64,000 nt of DNA from Phaeacidiphilus oryzae TH49 (lineage in GTDB: Bacteria > Actinomycetota > Actinomycetes > Streptomycetales > Streptomycetaceae): NCBI RefSeq assembly GCF_000744815.1, contig NZ_JQMQ01000005.1:380055-444054 (forward strand). The letters run 5' to 3'. Below the pieces are notes generated by a model, which searched no databases, had not been told where the DNA came from, and worked only from the letters and a program-made list of their open reading frames with translations. The position numbers and the translations under genes were made by a program. Positions 23,539-32,107 of the stretch are shown in pieces. Numbering within the stretch: position 1 is the stretch's first letter; the number at the start of each line of letters is the position of its first letter.

Positions 23539-24543
23539 ATGGCAGTGCAGGCAGCGAGTACGGCACCGGGTCCGGCGGGACCCCCGGCGGTCGAGCAGGT
23601 CTGCAGCGCGGGGGCCCGGCTCTCCATGCCCTTCCCGGTACGGGTCAACCCGGCCCTGGAGGCGGTCCAGGACGGTTCGCTCGACTGGGCGGAGGCGCAC
23701 GGGATCGCCGCAGGCGAGCGGCTGGACTGGATCCGCCGCTCGGAGATCAACCGGCTGACCGCGCTGACCAACCCCTTCGCCCGGAGCGACGACCTGCGCC
23801 TGATCAACGACTGGTACGTGTGGCTCTACGCGTTCGACGACGGGGTCTGCGACGAGTCCGCGGTCGGCAGCGCTCCCGCCCGGCTCTCCGCACTGGCCAT
23901 CGAGTTGAACCTGGCACTGGACGGCGGCGGTGAGCCGGCCGGCGGCGCCTTCGGCTCCGCGCTGGCCGACCTGGCCACCCGGATCGCCCGCGCGGCGCCG
24001 CTCTGCGGCTGGCCGCAGTCGGTCCGCGACTACCTCTGCGGTCAGCTGTGGGAGTGCGCCTACAAGGCGGCCGGCACCGTCCCCGGCCCCCGCGCCTACA
24101 CCCGGCTGCGGGAGTTCTCCTCGGCCTGTGCCAGCGTCTTCACCCTGCTCGGCATCGCCAACGGGCGCCCACTGCCGCCGGCGCTGCTGGACCGGCCCCC
24201 GGTCGCGGAGCTGGTGCGCTGCGCCAACCACATCATCGGCTGGGACAACGACCTCTACTCCTATCCGAAGGAGCAGGGCGACCACGACGCGCTGGCCAAC
24301 ATCGTCACCGTCCTCCAGCGCCACCACGGGTGCCCGGTGGAGGAGGCCGTGGAGCGGGTGCTGGCCCGGCGCGAGACGGAGTTGCGCCGCTTCCTCGCCG
24401 TCGAGCGCCGGCTCTGCCGCCGCGGCCCGGACCCGGACACGGCGGTGCTCATCCGCGGTCTCAAGCACTGGATCAGCGGCAGTCTCGAGTTCCACCGCAC
24501 CAGTCCGCGCTTCCGCTCCAGCGCCCGCGGAGCCGCGGACTGA
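23539..24543 (+). CDS. Class I terpene synthase (sesquiterpene cyclase type)
   Basis: This 334-residue single-domain cyclase would ionise a prenyl diphosphate (most often farnesyl diphosphate) using Mg2+. The aspartate-rich motif is D100-D-G-V-C-D105-E, and the NSE triad is complete as N237-D-L-Y-S241-Y-P-K-E245. The usual C-terminal Arg-Tyr reads Arg324-Phe325 (SPRF). Length is that of a single-domain synthase, half that of geosmin synthase. No methyltransferase lies nearby, which argues against 2-methylisoborneol. The product cannot be predicted. The gene forms an apparent two-gene operon with the P450. Confidence 0.93.
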   Translation: MAVQAASTAPGPAGPPAVEQVCSAGARLSMPFPVRVNPALEAVQDGSLDWAEAHGIAAGERLDWIRRSEINRLTALTNPFARSDDLRLINDWYVWLYAFDDGVCDESAVGSAPARLSALAIELNLALDGGGEPAGGAFGSALADLATRIARAAPLCGWPQSVRDYLCGQLWECAYKAAGTVPGPRAYTRLREFSSACASVFTLLGIANGRPLPPALLDRPPVAELVRCANHIIGWDNDLYSYPKEQGDHDALANIVTVLQRHHGCPVEEAVERVLARRETELRRFLAVERRLCRRGPDPDTAVLIRGLKHWISGSLEFHRTSPRFRSSARGAAD

Positions 24544-24554
24544 CCCGGCGTCAG

Positions 24555-24569
24555 GGGCCCGGCGGGCCC
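24555..24569. terminator. Hairpin between terpene synthase and TetR genes
   Basis: Two GGGCCC blocks (24555-24560 and 24564-24569) around GGC can fold into a compact stem. A third, related GGGCC run follows. It lies in the 42-base gap between convergent stops. Confidence 0.35.
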
Positions 24570-24585
24570 GGGGCGGGCCGCGCGG

Positions 24586-25269
24586 TCAAGGACAGCCGCA
24601 GGTGATCCGGTCCACCAGGTCCGCCCAGCCGGCCTCCAGGCGCTCCAGCGGCATGCCGCGCTGCTTGACCAGGTGGTACACCAGGGCCGGGTCGAGGTAG
24701 CCCAGGAGCGCCTGGGCCAGCAGCTCATGGTCGGCCTCCGGCAGGATCCGGCGCAGCAGCACCATCACGTGGATGGCGTTCGCCTGCCAGGCGGGGTGGG
24801 CGAACCGCCGGGAGGCCTCCGGCTGCGCGGCGAGCTGCAGGTCGATCTGCTCGTAGGTGCTGCGCAGCACCGCGGGGCCGAACGCCCGCAGTCGCTCCAC
24901 CGGCGGCGCCCCGGGGCCGAGCGGCGGCGGCCCGCTGAGGAAGTCGGCCTGGAGCTTGGCCGAGGAGTGGTCCAGCAGCGCCATCAGCAGCCCGGTCCGG
25001 TCGCCGAAGCGGCGGAAGACGGTGCCCTTGCCGACCGAGGCCGCCGCGGCGACCGCCTCCATGGTGACCCCGGCCGCGCCGTGCTCGGCCACCAGGCGGG
25101 ACGCCGCCTCCAGCAGCCGGGCGCGGTTGCGCGCGGCGTCCGCGCGCAGGCAGGCCGCGCTCATCCCGGTGGCGGGGGCCGGGTCGTTCGGGGCGCCGAG
25201 GTCGAGCAGCTGCGGTCGGCCGTCGGGCTCCGGCGGGGTGGGCGCGAGGGGAGACGGAGGGGTGGGCAT
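24586..25269 (-). CDS. TetR-family transcriptional regulator
   Basis: This 227-residue repressor has an extended Pro-rich N-terminus of about 35 residues. The TetR HTH follows (about 45-95: LLEAASRLVAEHGAAGVTMEAVAAAASVGKGTVFRRFGDRTGLLMALLDH). A helical ligand domain ends with the YLDPALVYHLVKQRGMPLERLEAGW segment. It is divergent from an NADPH-FMN reductase gene, with two strong palindromes in the gap; the pairing is recurrent in Streptomyces. It probably represses the reductase gene and itself. Confidence 0.9.
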   Translation of the reverse strand: MPTPPSPLAPTPPEPDGRPQLLDLGAPNDPAPATGMSAACLRADAARNRARLLEAASRLVAEHGAAGVTMEAVAAAASVGKGTVFRRFGDRTGLLMALLDHSSAKLQADFLSGPPPLGPGAPPVERLRAFGPAVLRSTYEQIDLQLAAQPEASRRFAHPAWQANAIHVMVLLRRILPEADHELLAQALLGYLDPALVYHLVKQRGMPLERLEAGWADLVDRITCGCP

Positions 25270-25300
25270 AGGGCCAGCTTAGAGCATGACCAGCGAAACT

Positions 25301-25350
25301 GGACCCCGGTCCGCTTAGCGTGGTACAAAACTAACCGGACCCCGGTCCGG
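25301..25350. promoter_or_regulatory. Paired TetR operators between TetR and FMN reductase genes
   Basis: GGACCCCGGTCC at 25301-25312 and CCGGACCCCGGTCCGG at 25335-25350 share the same 12-bp core, 36 bases apart. The second extends to 7-bp arms around CC. The pair occupies the promoter area on both sides, so one repressor could control both genes. Confidence 0.65.
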
Positions 25351-25396
25351 ATGATTACCCCGCTGTTTCCGCATGTTTCAGCACCCTGGAGACCCC

Positions 25397-25954
25397 ATGT
25401 CTGTCCGTATCCTCGCGCTCGTCGGCTCGCTGCGCGCCGGTTCCACCAACCGCCAGCTGGCCGAGGCCGCTGCCAAGCACGCCCCCGAGGGCGCCGAGGT
25501 CGAGCTCTTCGAGGGCCTGGCCGACATCCCCTTCTACAACGAGGACATCGACGTCGAGGGCAGCGTCCCGGCCGCAGCGGCCCGGCTGCGCGAGGCCGCG
25601 GGCAACGCCGACGCGTTCCTCTTCGTCTCCCCCGAGTACAACGGCACCATCCCGGCCGTCCTGAAGAACGCCATCGACTGGCTGTCCCGCCCGTACGGCG
25701 CCGGGGCGCTCACCGGGAAGCCGGTCGCCGTCGTCGGCACCGCCTTCGGCCAGTTCGGCGGGGTGTGGGCACAGGACGAGACCCGCAAGTCCGCGGGGAT
25801 CGCGGGCGGCAAGGTCCTGGAGGACGTCAAGCTCTCCATCCCCGGCTCGCTCACCCGCTTCGCCGAGACCCACCCGGCGGACGACGCCGAGGTCGCCTCG
25901 CAGATCGCCGAGGTCGTCTCCCGTCTCCACGGCCACGCCACCGCCGCGGCCTGA
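25397..25954 (+). CDS. NADPH-dependent FMN reductase / azoreductase-like
   Basis: This 185-residue flavodoxin-fold oxidoreductase reduces FMN, quinones or azo compounds with NAD(P)H. The FMN-phosphate loop is GSLRAGSTNRQLAEAA (about residues 9-24), and the SPEYNGTIPAVLKNAIDWLSRP segment (about 77-98) is the family signature. The ATG at 25397 matches the usual protein start; an upstream in-frame ATG adds eight residues without support. The gene is controlled, by inference, by the divergent TetR protein. A clear hairpin terminator follows. Confidence 0.92.
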   Translation: MSVRILALVGSLRAGSTNRQLAEAAAKHAPEGAEVELFEGLADIPFYNEDIDVEGSVPAAAARLREAAGNADAFLFVSPEYNGTIPAVLKNAIDWLSRPYGAGALTGKPVAVVGTAFGQFGGVWAQDETRKSAGIAGGKVLEDVKLSIPGSLTRFAETHPADDAEVASQIAEVVSRLHGHATAAA

Positions 25955-25974
25955 CGGACGGACGCGTCGCCGCG

Positions 25975-26004
25975 AGAGGCCCGGGCCGTACGGCTCGGGC
26001 CTCT
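25975..26004 (+). terminator. Rho-independent-like terminator after FMN reductase gene
   Basis: The arms AGAGGCCCG (25975-25983) and CGGGCCTCT (25996-26004) pair perfectly. The inner bases GGCC/GGCT extend the stem to a GTAC tip. It lies 20 bases after the stop. There is no long T-run. Confidence 0.7.
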
Positions 26005-26160
26005 GGCGTCCGCGGCGAACGCCGGCGCGGACGGGACGGGATCGGCGCGCCCGAGGCCGCGGCGGTCACCTGGTCGGACCTCCGGACACGCGGCGGCGGC
26101 ACGGCGGCCGAAGACTGACGGGGAGTCAGAAGGAGTCGGCGCCCGAGAAGAGGAACCGTC

Positions 26161-26964
26161 ATGTCCACAGCCGCTGCCGCCCCGCACCCCGGCACCTCGG
26201 CGGTGGAGCCGCTGCCGGAGCTCGACATCCCCGACGCGGCCCGGCAGAACCGGCTGACCGTGCTGCTCCGCGTACTGCTGCTGGTCCCGCAGCTGATCGT
26301 GCTCTTCTTCCTGGGCATCGCGGGCTTCTTCGCGACCGTCGCGGCCTGGTTCGCCGGGCTGGTGCTGGGCCGGCTGCCGGCGGGCCTGGCCGGATTCCTC
26401 ACCGGGGTGCTGCGCTACGACACCCGGGTGACCGCCTCGCTGATGCTGCTGGTCGACCGCTATCCGCCGTTCGCCCTGGAGGACCGGGCGGACTACCCGG
26501 TACGGATCGAGGTGCGGCCGGTGCCGCTGAACCGGCTCGCGGTGTTCTTCCGGATCCTGCTGATGATCCCGGCGGTGATCGTGGAGTCGCTGGCGACCGG
26601 CGGCTGGTGGGCGGTCTCGTTCCTGATCTGGCTGGTCGTCCTGGTCCTGGGCCGGATGCCGAAGCCGCTCTTCCAGGCCACCGCGGCGATCCTGCGCTAC
26701 CGGATGCGGCTCGGCGCGTACCTCATGATGATCACCTCGGCCTATCCCAAGCGGCTCTTCGGCGACCCGGTGCCGGTGGGCGCCGCCTGGGGGCGGCCGC
26801 AGTCGGCCACCCGGCCGCTGCTGATGGGCACCGGCGGCCGGGTGCTGGTCATCGTCTTCCTGGTGCTCGGCCTCCTCAGCGGGGCGGGCAGCGGCGGGGG
26901 CGCGAGCACCTCGGACACCGACGGGGGCACGAACGCCGCCGCGCGGCTCACCCCCGCCGGCTGA
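26161..26964 (+). CDS. DUF4389 membrane protein (two repeats)
   Basis: This 267-residue protein has four main hydrophobic segments arranged as two similar halves: RLTVLLRVLLLVPQLIVLFFLG with RYDTRVTASLMLLVDRYPPF, and RLAVFFRILLMIPAVIVESLA with RYRMRLGAYLMMITSAYP. This internal duplication is typical of DUF4389. A fifth hydrophobic stretch near the C-terminus is followed by a Gly/Ser/Thr-rich tail. Function is unknown. No operon partner is evident: the next gene is convergent, four bases away. Confidence 0.85.
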   Translation: MSTAAAAPHPGTSAVEPLPELDIPDAARQNRLTVLLRVLLLVPQLIVLFFLGIAGFFATVAAWFAGLVLGRLPAGLAGFLTGVLRYDTRVTASLMLLVDRYPPFALEDRADYPVRIEVRPVPLNRLAVFFRILLMIPAVIVESLATGGWWAVSFLIWLVVLVLGRMPKPLFQATAAILRYRMRLGAYLMMITSAYPKRLFGDPVPVGAAWGRPQSATRPLLMGTGGRVLVIVFLVLGLLSGAGSGGGASTSDTDGGTNAAARLTPAG

Positions 26965-26968
26965 ACGG

Positions 26969-27643
26969 TCAGCGCCGGACCTGGGCGAGGGTCTCCCAGA
27001 AGAGGCGCTCATAGGACTGGAGGAGGCCGCCGTACTCCAGGGCCAGCCCGCAGTCGGCGCCGTCGATGGCGGCGAACGCCGGCTCCTCGGGGGCGGGCTC
27101 GGCGAAGAGGTCGAAGAAGCCGCAGGCCTCGGCGGAGAAGCCGTACTGCTCGCGCAGAGCGCGCGACAGCCGGGCGCAGTAGCCGCCCCAGGCCGAGAAG
27201 TTGGCGGTCAGGGCGAGCGCGGTGGAGGCCGGATGGCCGTTGAGGGCCAGCCAGGCCTGGTACGCCGGATAGGCCTGGCAGCCGGCCAGCGGGGAGCGGC
27301 TGAACAGCGCGATGTCGTCCGGCAGGCCGCAGGCGGCGCCGAGCGCCGGGAGGAGCTCCAGGGCCCGGGCCTCCCCCGCGGCCAGTTCGGCGAACCAGTG
27401 CCCGGCCGGGGTGTCGGCGGCCCGGCCGGCCAGGAAGAGGAAGCTCCGCCGGTCGGAGGCGATCACCCGGCGCTGCTGGGCGGCCAGTTCGCCGATCACC
27501 GAGACCGGCGCGCGGCCCGTCTCCACCAGGGGCAGCAGCGGGTTGGCGTCCTCGGCCGGGGTGAGCCGGGAGCGGAGGATCTCCACCAGCTCGGCGGGAT
27601 CGTCGGGGTGCTCGCAGACGTGCTGCGCGGTTTCCGCGGACAT
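26969..27643 (-). CDS. TenA/heme-oxygenase-fold protein of unknown role
   Basis: This 224-residue all-helical protein resembles TenA/THI-4/PqqC-fold members. Features are LEALPALGAACGLP-like helices, SPLAGCQAYPAYQAWLALNGHPASTALALTANFSAWGGYCARLSRALREQYGF (a TenA-like core with conserved aromatic and Cys residues) and FFDLFA. Streptomyces paralogues are often labelled transcriptional regulators without evidence. It could bind a small aromatic or thiamin-related compound. It lies 34 bases downstream of the MFS gene on the same strand, so the two may be cotranscribed. Confidence 0.7.
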   Translation of the reverse strand: MSAETAQHVCEHPDDPAELVEILRSRLTPAEDANPLLPLVETGRAPVSVIGELAAQQRRVIASDRRSFLFLAGRAADTPAGHWFAELAAGEARALELLPALGAACGLPDDIALFSRSPLAGCQAYPAYQAWLALNGHPASTALALTANFSAWGGYCARLSRALREQYGFSAEACGFFDLFAEPAPEEPAFAAIDGADCGLALEYGGLLQSYERLFWETLAQVRR

Positions 27644-27677
27644 GATGCTCCCTGGGCCGGCGGTCGTCCTGCTCGGG

Positions 27678-28961
27678 TCACTCCCCTTCAGCGTAGGACG
27701 GGATCCGCCGGCCGCGGAGGTGACGCACCGTCGAGTACGTCCAGACGACGAGGCCGGCCAGGGGCAGCGCCGCCGCGAGAAGGCTGACCCCGCCCCAGCC
27801 GTAGGACTCGTCCACCGCTCCGGCCGCGGCCGAGGCGATCGCGCCGCCGACGAAGATGGTGGTCATGAAGACGGTGTTCACCCGGGCCCGGGCGTCCGGG
27901 CGGAGCCCGTAGATCTCCCGCTGGCTGAAGACCTGGTGGCTCTGCACGGCGAGGTCCAGCAGCACGCCGGCGACGGCCAGCAGCACCACGCTGCCCGAGC
28001 CCACCCGGGCCAGCAGCAGCGCGAGGACGGCGAGCGCCAGCGCGATCCCGCTGCCCGCGCGCCCCAGCCCGCGGTCGCCGAGCCGTCCCGCGACCGGTGC
28101 CGCGGCTGCCCCGCCCGCGCCGACCAGGGCGAAGACGGCGATTCCGAGCTGGCCCATGTGATGCTGCCGGATCAGCTCGAAGGAGATCGCGGTCCAGAAG
28201 CAGGAGAAGGCGCCGAACATCATCGCCTGGCAGAAGGCCCGCCGGCGCAGCGCCGGCTCCTCCCGCACCAGGTGGCCGATGGTGACCATCAACTGGGCGT
28301 AGCTGCTGCGGTGTTCGGGCTTGCGCCGGGGCAGCACCCGGACCAGCAGCGCGCCCAGGGCGAGCATCAGCACGCCGGAGACCAGGTAGATGGTCCGCCA
28401 GCCCCAGGCCGCCGCCACCAGGCTGGAGACCGTGCGGGCGAGGAGGATGCCGAGCAGCAGCCCGCCCATCACGGTGCCCACCGCCCGCCCGCGCTCCTCC
28501 TCGGGCGCCAGGTGGGCGGCGAGCGGCACCAGGATCTGCGCCACCACCGAGGTGACGCCGACCAGCACCGACATGGCCAGGAAGACCCCGAAGCCGGGGG
28601 CCAGTCCGGCGGCGAACAGGGCGGCGGCGGTGACCAGCAGGGTGCGCGAGGCGAGGGCCCGGTTCTCCAGCAGGTCGCCGAGCGGCAGCAGGAACAGCAG
28701 GCCGATGGCGTAGCCGAGCTGGGTGAGGGTGACCACCAGCGTCGCGCTGCCCTGCGAGACGCCGAAGGCGTGGGCGATCGGCGCCAGCAGCGGCTGGCCG
28801 TAGTAGAGGTTGGCCACCGTCAGACCGCAGGCCACCGCGAGCACCAGCATCACCAGCCGGAGCCGCTCCGGGGTGAGCGGGCCGGCGGCGGGCCGCGCCT
28901 GGGGCGCCTCGGGGCCGGGTTCGCGGGCGACGGTCCGGTCCTCGGATATCGGGCGCTGCAT
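27678..28961 (-). CDS. MFS transporter, 12 membrane helices
   Basis: This 427-residue major facilitator has a cytoplasmic N-terminus of about 35 residues. The first helix ends in the ANLYYGQPLLAPIAHAFGVSQG signature of the YdhP/AraJ-like actinobacterial group, followed by the motif-A-like LPLGDLLENRALASRTLL loop. It is probably a drug/proton or metabolite exporter. The substrate is unknown. The TenA-like gene lies immediately downstream. Confidence 0.88.
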   Translation of the reverse strand: MQRPISEDRTVAREPGPEAPQARPAAGPLTPERLRLVMLVLAVACGLTVANLYYGQPLLAPIAHAFGVSQGSATLVVTLTQLGYAIGLLFLLPLGDLLENRALASRTLLVTAAALFAAGLAPGFGVFLAMSVLVGVTSVVAQILVPLAAHLAPEEERGRAVGTVMGGLLLGILLARTVSSLVAAAWGWRTIYLVSGVLMLALGALLVRVLPRRKPEHRSSYAQLMVTIGHLVREEPALRRRAFCQAMMFGAFSCFWTAISFELIRQHHMGQLGIAVFALVGAGGAAAAPVAGRLGDRGLGRAGSGIALALAVLALLLARVGSGSVVLLAVAGVLLDLAVQSHQVFSQREIYGLRPDARARVNTVFMTTIFVGGAIASAAAGAVDESYGWGGVSLLAAALPLAGLVVWTYSTVRHLRGRRIPSYAEGE

Positions 28962-29162
28962 ACCGGGTGCTTCCTCGTCTCTCCCTGGTCGGTTCCTCGG
29001 TCATCACGATAAGTGATCATCGGACCCGCCCGGCCACCCCAGCCTGGTACTCCTGGTTCCCCCCTGCGCGCCCGCGGGTCCGGGCGGCGCACAATGACCC
29101 GGCGGGGACGCGATCAAGAGGGACACGAGCGAGCGGGACCAGGTCCCGGAGGAGGACGGCAG

Positions 29163-30149
29163 GTGGACGCGTTGGCGGCGCTGAACGGGATGCGGCCGGA
29201 GCGGCTGACGGGCGCCCGGGTGGTGGTCGGCCCGGAGCTCTCGGAGGAGCTGTGCGCCGGGCTCGCCGGGGCCCTCGCCGGAGACGGCGTCCCGGTCTCC
29301 CGCTGGGACCCGGCGGACGGCGGGGACGGCCCGCTGGTCTACGTCGGCGGGCGCCCGGCGGCCGAACTGCGCGGGGATCCGCGGCTGGTCTGGTTCCACA
29401 GCGCCAGCGCCGGGGTGGACGCCGCGCTCTCCGGCGGGTGGCCCGAGGGCGTGCTGCTGACCCGCACGGTCGGGCGGATGGCGGAGCGGATGGCCCAGTA
29501 CGTCCTCGGCTGGGTGCTGGCCGAGGCCCAGCACGTCCCGGTGTATCTGCGGCAGCAGGCGGACCGGGTGTGGCTGCGCCGCCCCGGGGAGCTGGTGGCC
29601 GGGCGGACGGCGGTGGTCTTCGGCGCGGGCAGCATCGGCTCGGAGATCGGCGGCCTCCTCCGGCGCTGCGGCGTCCGCACCGTCGGGATCGCGCGGACAG
29701 CCCGGCCGGACCGCTCCGCGGAGGGGTTCGACCGGCTGCTGACGCTGGATCAGGCGGCCGCGGAGGGCGTCCTCGACGAGGCCCGCTGGGTGGTCGGCGT
29801 GCTGCCGCTGACCGCCGGCACCCGCGGCTACTTCGACCGCGGCTTCTTCGACCGGCTGGGCGCCCGCCCGTCCTTCCTCAACCTGGGGCGCGGGGCGGCC
29901 GTCGACCTGCCCGCGCTGGCGGCGGCGCTGGAGTCGGACCGGGTCCGCTCCGCCGTGCTGGACGTGGTGCCCGAGGAGCCGGCCGGCCCAGACGCCCTGT
30001 GCTGGCGCCTTCCCCGCACCGTGGTCACCTCGCACTCCTCCGGCGTCACCGACGACGAGGACGTGATCCGGGACCTCGTCGCCGCCCGCCGGGCGCTGGC
30101 CTCCGGCGGCCTGCCGGCGCTCACCGTCGATCCCGCGCGCGGGTACTAG
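29163..30149 (+). CDS. D-isomer-specific 2-hydroxyacid dehydrogenase
   Basis: This 328-residue NAD(P)-dependent oxidoreductase would interconvert 2-oxoacids and D-2-hydroxyacids. The nucleotide-binding motif is VVFGAGSIGSEIGGLLRRCG (about residues 140-160). Catalytic positions are Arg in LNLGRGAAVD, Glu in LDVVPEEP and His in TVVTSHSSG. The GTG at 29163 was preferred because GGAGGAGG lies about 7-14 bases upstream and the extra N-terminal residues of the longer frame look non-coding. A possible hairpin follows the stop (about 30162-30188). The substrate is unknown. Confidence 0.88.
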   Translation: MDALAALNGMRPERLTGARVVVGPELSEELCAGLAGALAGDGVPVSRWDPADGGDGPLVYVGGRPAAELRGDPRLVWFHSASAGVDAALSGGWPEGVLLTRTVGRMAERMAQYVLGWVLAEAQHVPVYLRQQADRVWLRRPGELVAGRTAVVFGAGSIGSEIGGLLRRCGVRTVGIARTARPDRSAEGFDRLLTLDQAAAEGVLDEARWVVGVLPLTAGTRGYFDRGFFDRLGARPSFLNLGRGAAVDLPALAAALESDRVRSAVLDVVPEEPAGPDALCWRLPRTVVTSHSSGVTDDEDVIRDLVAARRALASGGLPALTVDPARGY

Positions 30150-30344
30150 AGGGCCCCCTCGGCCCGTCCCGCACAGCGGGCAAACGGGCACCAATCACCG
30201 CCGCGATGGTCACAGTTCGCTCACAAGGACGGGGTGCGCACGGAAATCCCCAAGGACCTGGCATGAACGCCGCTAATCTGCGGGCTTCGCCGGGCCGGCG
30301 GACCCGCCGGCCCGCTCTCCTCGACCAGCACTGTGGGGGTCACC

Positions 30345-30641
30345 GTGAACATCGATTTCACTCATGAGCCGCTCTTCTCCTGGTATGTGGTCCTGCTCGT
30401 CTTCAGCGGCATCGTCACGCTGGCGACCGTGGCGGTGAAGCCGCAGGCGCAGAAGCTGGGTTGGCGGATCCTCAGCATCGTGGTCGGTGCCGGCTTCATC
30501 GGGTACGGCATCTATCTCGGCTTCGTCTTCAAGGGCGGCCACTACATCATCTTCTTCAAGGCCTTCATCGTGCCGATCGTGCTGGTCGTCAACGCGGTCC
30601 GGTCGATCACCGCCAAGCGCCGGGTGGCCGCGGCCGCCTGA
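30345..30641 (+). CDS. Small membrane protein, about 98 residues
   Basis: This short protein has about three hydrophobic segments (FSWYVVLLVFSGIVTLATVAV, ILSIVVGAGFIGYGIYLGFVF, IIFFKAFIVPIVLVVNAV) and a basic C-terminus. The GTG at 30345 has GGGGGT five bases upstream; an alternative GTG at 30333 has no ribosome site. Similar small membrane proteins of unknown function occur widely in Streptomyces. It is convergent with the ThrE-type gene, nine bases away. Confidence 0.75.
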   Translation: MNIDFTHEPLFSWYVVLLVFSGIVTLATVAVKPQAQKLGWRILSIVVGAGFIGYGIYLGFVFKGGHYIIFFKAFIVPIVLVVNAVRSITAKRRVAAAA

Positions 30642-30650
30642 CGCCGGGGC

Positions 30651-32069
30651 TCAACCGGAACCGCCGTCGCGGGGACCGTTCTCCGAGCCGCCTTCGGGCG
30701 GTCCGGCCGGGACGGTCTCCGCGCCCGCCAGCGCCGGGAGGCGGTGGACCTGGGCGTGGCCGCGGCGGCGGACGCCGCGGACCGGGCGGAGATGGCCGAT
30801 CTCCCGGCGCAGCGCCGGAGCGAGCTGCGGACCCAGCACCACCCCGCAACCGAGGGCTATGGCGATCCCGGACGCGGTGACCAGGGCCGACATCCCCGGC
30901 AGGTACTGGCCGGTGCTCAGGTCGACGAAGCCCCGGTACAGCGAGAGTCCCGGCACCAGCGGGAAGATCCCGGCCATCACGATCACCAGCGGGGGCACCC
31001 GCAGCCGCCGCGCGCACAGCGCCCCGGCAAGACCGATGCCCAGGGCGGCGGCGAAGGAGGCGGCCACCGTGTTCGCGCCCACGACCGTGGCCAGCAGATA
31101 GAGCAGGGAGCCCGCGGCCCCGGCGGCGCCCGCCGCCGCGGCGGCCCGGAACGGGGCGTAGTTGGCGATCGCCGCCGCCCCCGCGCCGACCGCTCCGGCC
31201 AGCATCCGGGTGGGCACGCTGACCAGCGCGACCGGGAGCTCGGGGGTCACCCGCACGTCGACCCCGGCGAAGACGCCGCAGCGGACCGCGATGCTGACCC
31301 CGATCAGCACCCCGATCGAGGAGAGGAGGATCTCCACCCCGCGCGAGGTGGCGGTGAGGAGATAGCCGGTGATCGCGTCCTGCACGGTGCCCACCGTGGC
31401 CAGTCCGGACAGCAGCACCGCGATGTTGGCCGCGACGACCAGCGAGGGGCCGGTCCCCGAGGGCAGCCGGCCGGCGGCGTCCAGCGCCACCGTCACCCCC
31501 GTGGCCAGCGCGGCCCCGATCACCTGCTGGAAGAAGAGCGGCACCCGGCGGGCGTTGAGCGCCCGGCCGACCCGGTCGATCAGCGCGGTGGTCACCCCCG
31601 CCACCAGCACCACCAGTGCCCCGGCGCCGAGCAGCAGGGACATGCTCGCCGCCATCACCGCCAGCGCCGCTGTGGAGACCCAGCGCGCGTACCGGTGGCC
31701 GCCCTTGGCCAGCTCCACCAGTTCCGGCTCGACCTGGTCCAGCGGCGGCCGCTCGGCGGCGATCCGCTGGGCGAGCTCGGTCGCCTCGTAGAGCCGGCTG
31801 TAGTCCGGGGAGCGGGAGGGGACCAGCCACATCGCGGTGACCGGCGCCCCGGGGACCCCGCGCGGCACCGAGAGGGTGATGGTGTCCCCGGTGACGCACA
31901 CCTGCGGCTCCGGCACCCCGTACGCCCGCGCCGCGGCCAGCACCGAGTCGGCCGTGTCGGCGCTGCCGGCCTGCCTGGCCAGCAGCGCCTCCCCCAGCCG
32001 CAGCGCCACGTCCAGTACGCGGCGGACATGGGCCTCGCTCGCTCGTGCTTCCGTGCTACCCGTCTCCAT
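30651..32069 (-). CDS. Threonine/serine exporter family protein (ThrE-type)
   Basis: This 472-residue integral membrane protein has an N-terminal soluble/amphipathic domain of about 150 residues (including VPRGVPGAPVTAMWLVPSRSPDYSRL). About ten hydrophobic segments follow, split into ThrE and ThrE_2-like halves. The C-terminal basic tail is cytoplasmic. ThrE exports threonine and serine in Corynebacterium; the substrate here is open. It is the third gene of an aconitase-MFS-ThrE series, with a 38-base gap. The start used is the ATG at 32069 (METGSTEARASEAH); further upstream frame belongs to the MFS gene. Confidence 0.88.
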   Translation of the reverse strand: METGSTEARASEAHVRRVLDVALRLGEALLARQAGSADTADSVLAAARAYGVPEPQVCVTGDTITLSVPRGVPGAPVTAMWLVPSRSPDYSRLYEATELAQRIAAERPPLDQVEPELVELAKGGHRYARWVSTAALAVMAASMSLLLGAGALVVLVAGVTTALIDRVGRALNARRVPLFFQQVIGAALATGVTVALDAAGRLPSGTGPSLVVAANIAVLLSGLATVGTVQDAITGYLLTATSRGVEILLSSIGVLIGVSIAVRCGVFAGVDVRVTPELPVALVSVPTRMLAGAVGAGAAAIANYAPFRAAAAAGAAGAAGSLLYLLATVVGANTVAASFAAALGIGLAGALCARRLRVPPLVIVMAGIFPLVPGLSLYRGFVDLSTGQYLPGMSALVTASGIAIALGCGVVLGPQLAPALRREIGHLRPVRGVRRRGHAQVHRLPALAGAETVPAGPPEGGSENGPRDGGSG

Positions 32070-32107
32070 CGCAACCACGGCGAGCGCGTTCCCCGGACGC
32101 CACGGCG

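Noticed and set aside
20838-23807. Minus-strand frame of nearly 1000 codons across the LysR and P450 genes
   Set aside because: Low-complexity Arg/Pro/Gly composition and antisense to the P450, which carries all its motifs.
23539-24543. Geosmin or 2-methylisoborneol synthase
   Set aside because: Too short for the two-domain geosmin synthase, and no associated methyltransferase gene or proline-rich N-terminus of methylisoborneol synthase.
30162-30188. GCCCGT...ACGGGC hairpin after the dehydrogenase gene as a firm terminator
   Set aside because: The stem is interrupted and the pairing short; mentioned only within the gene entry.
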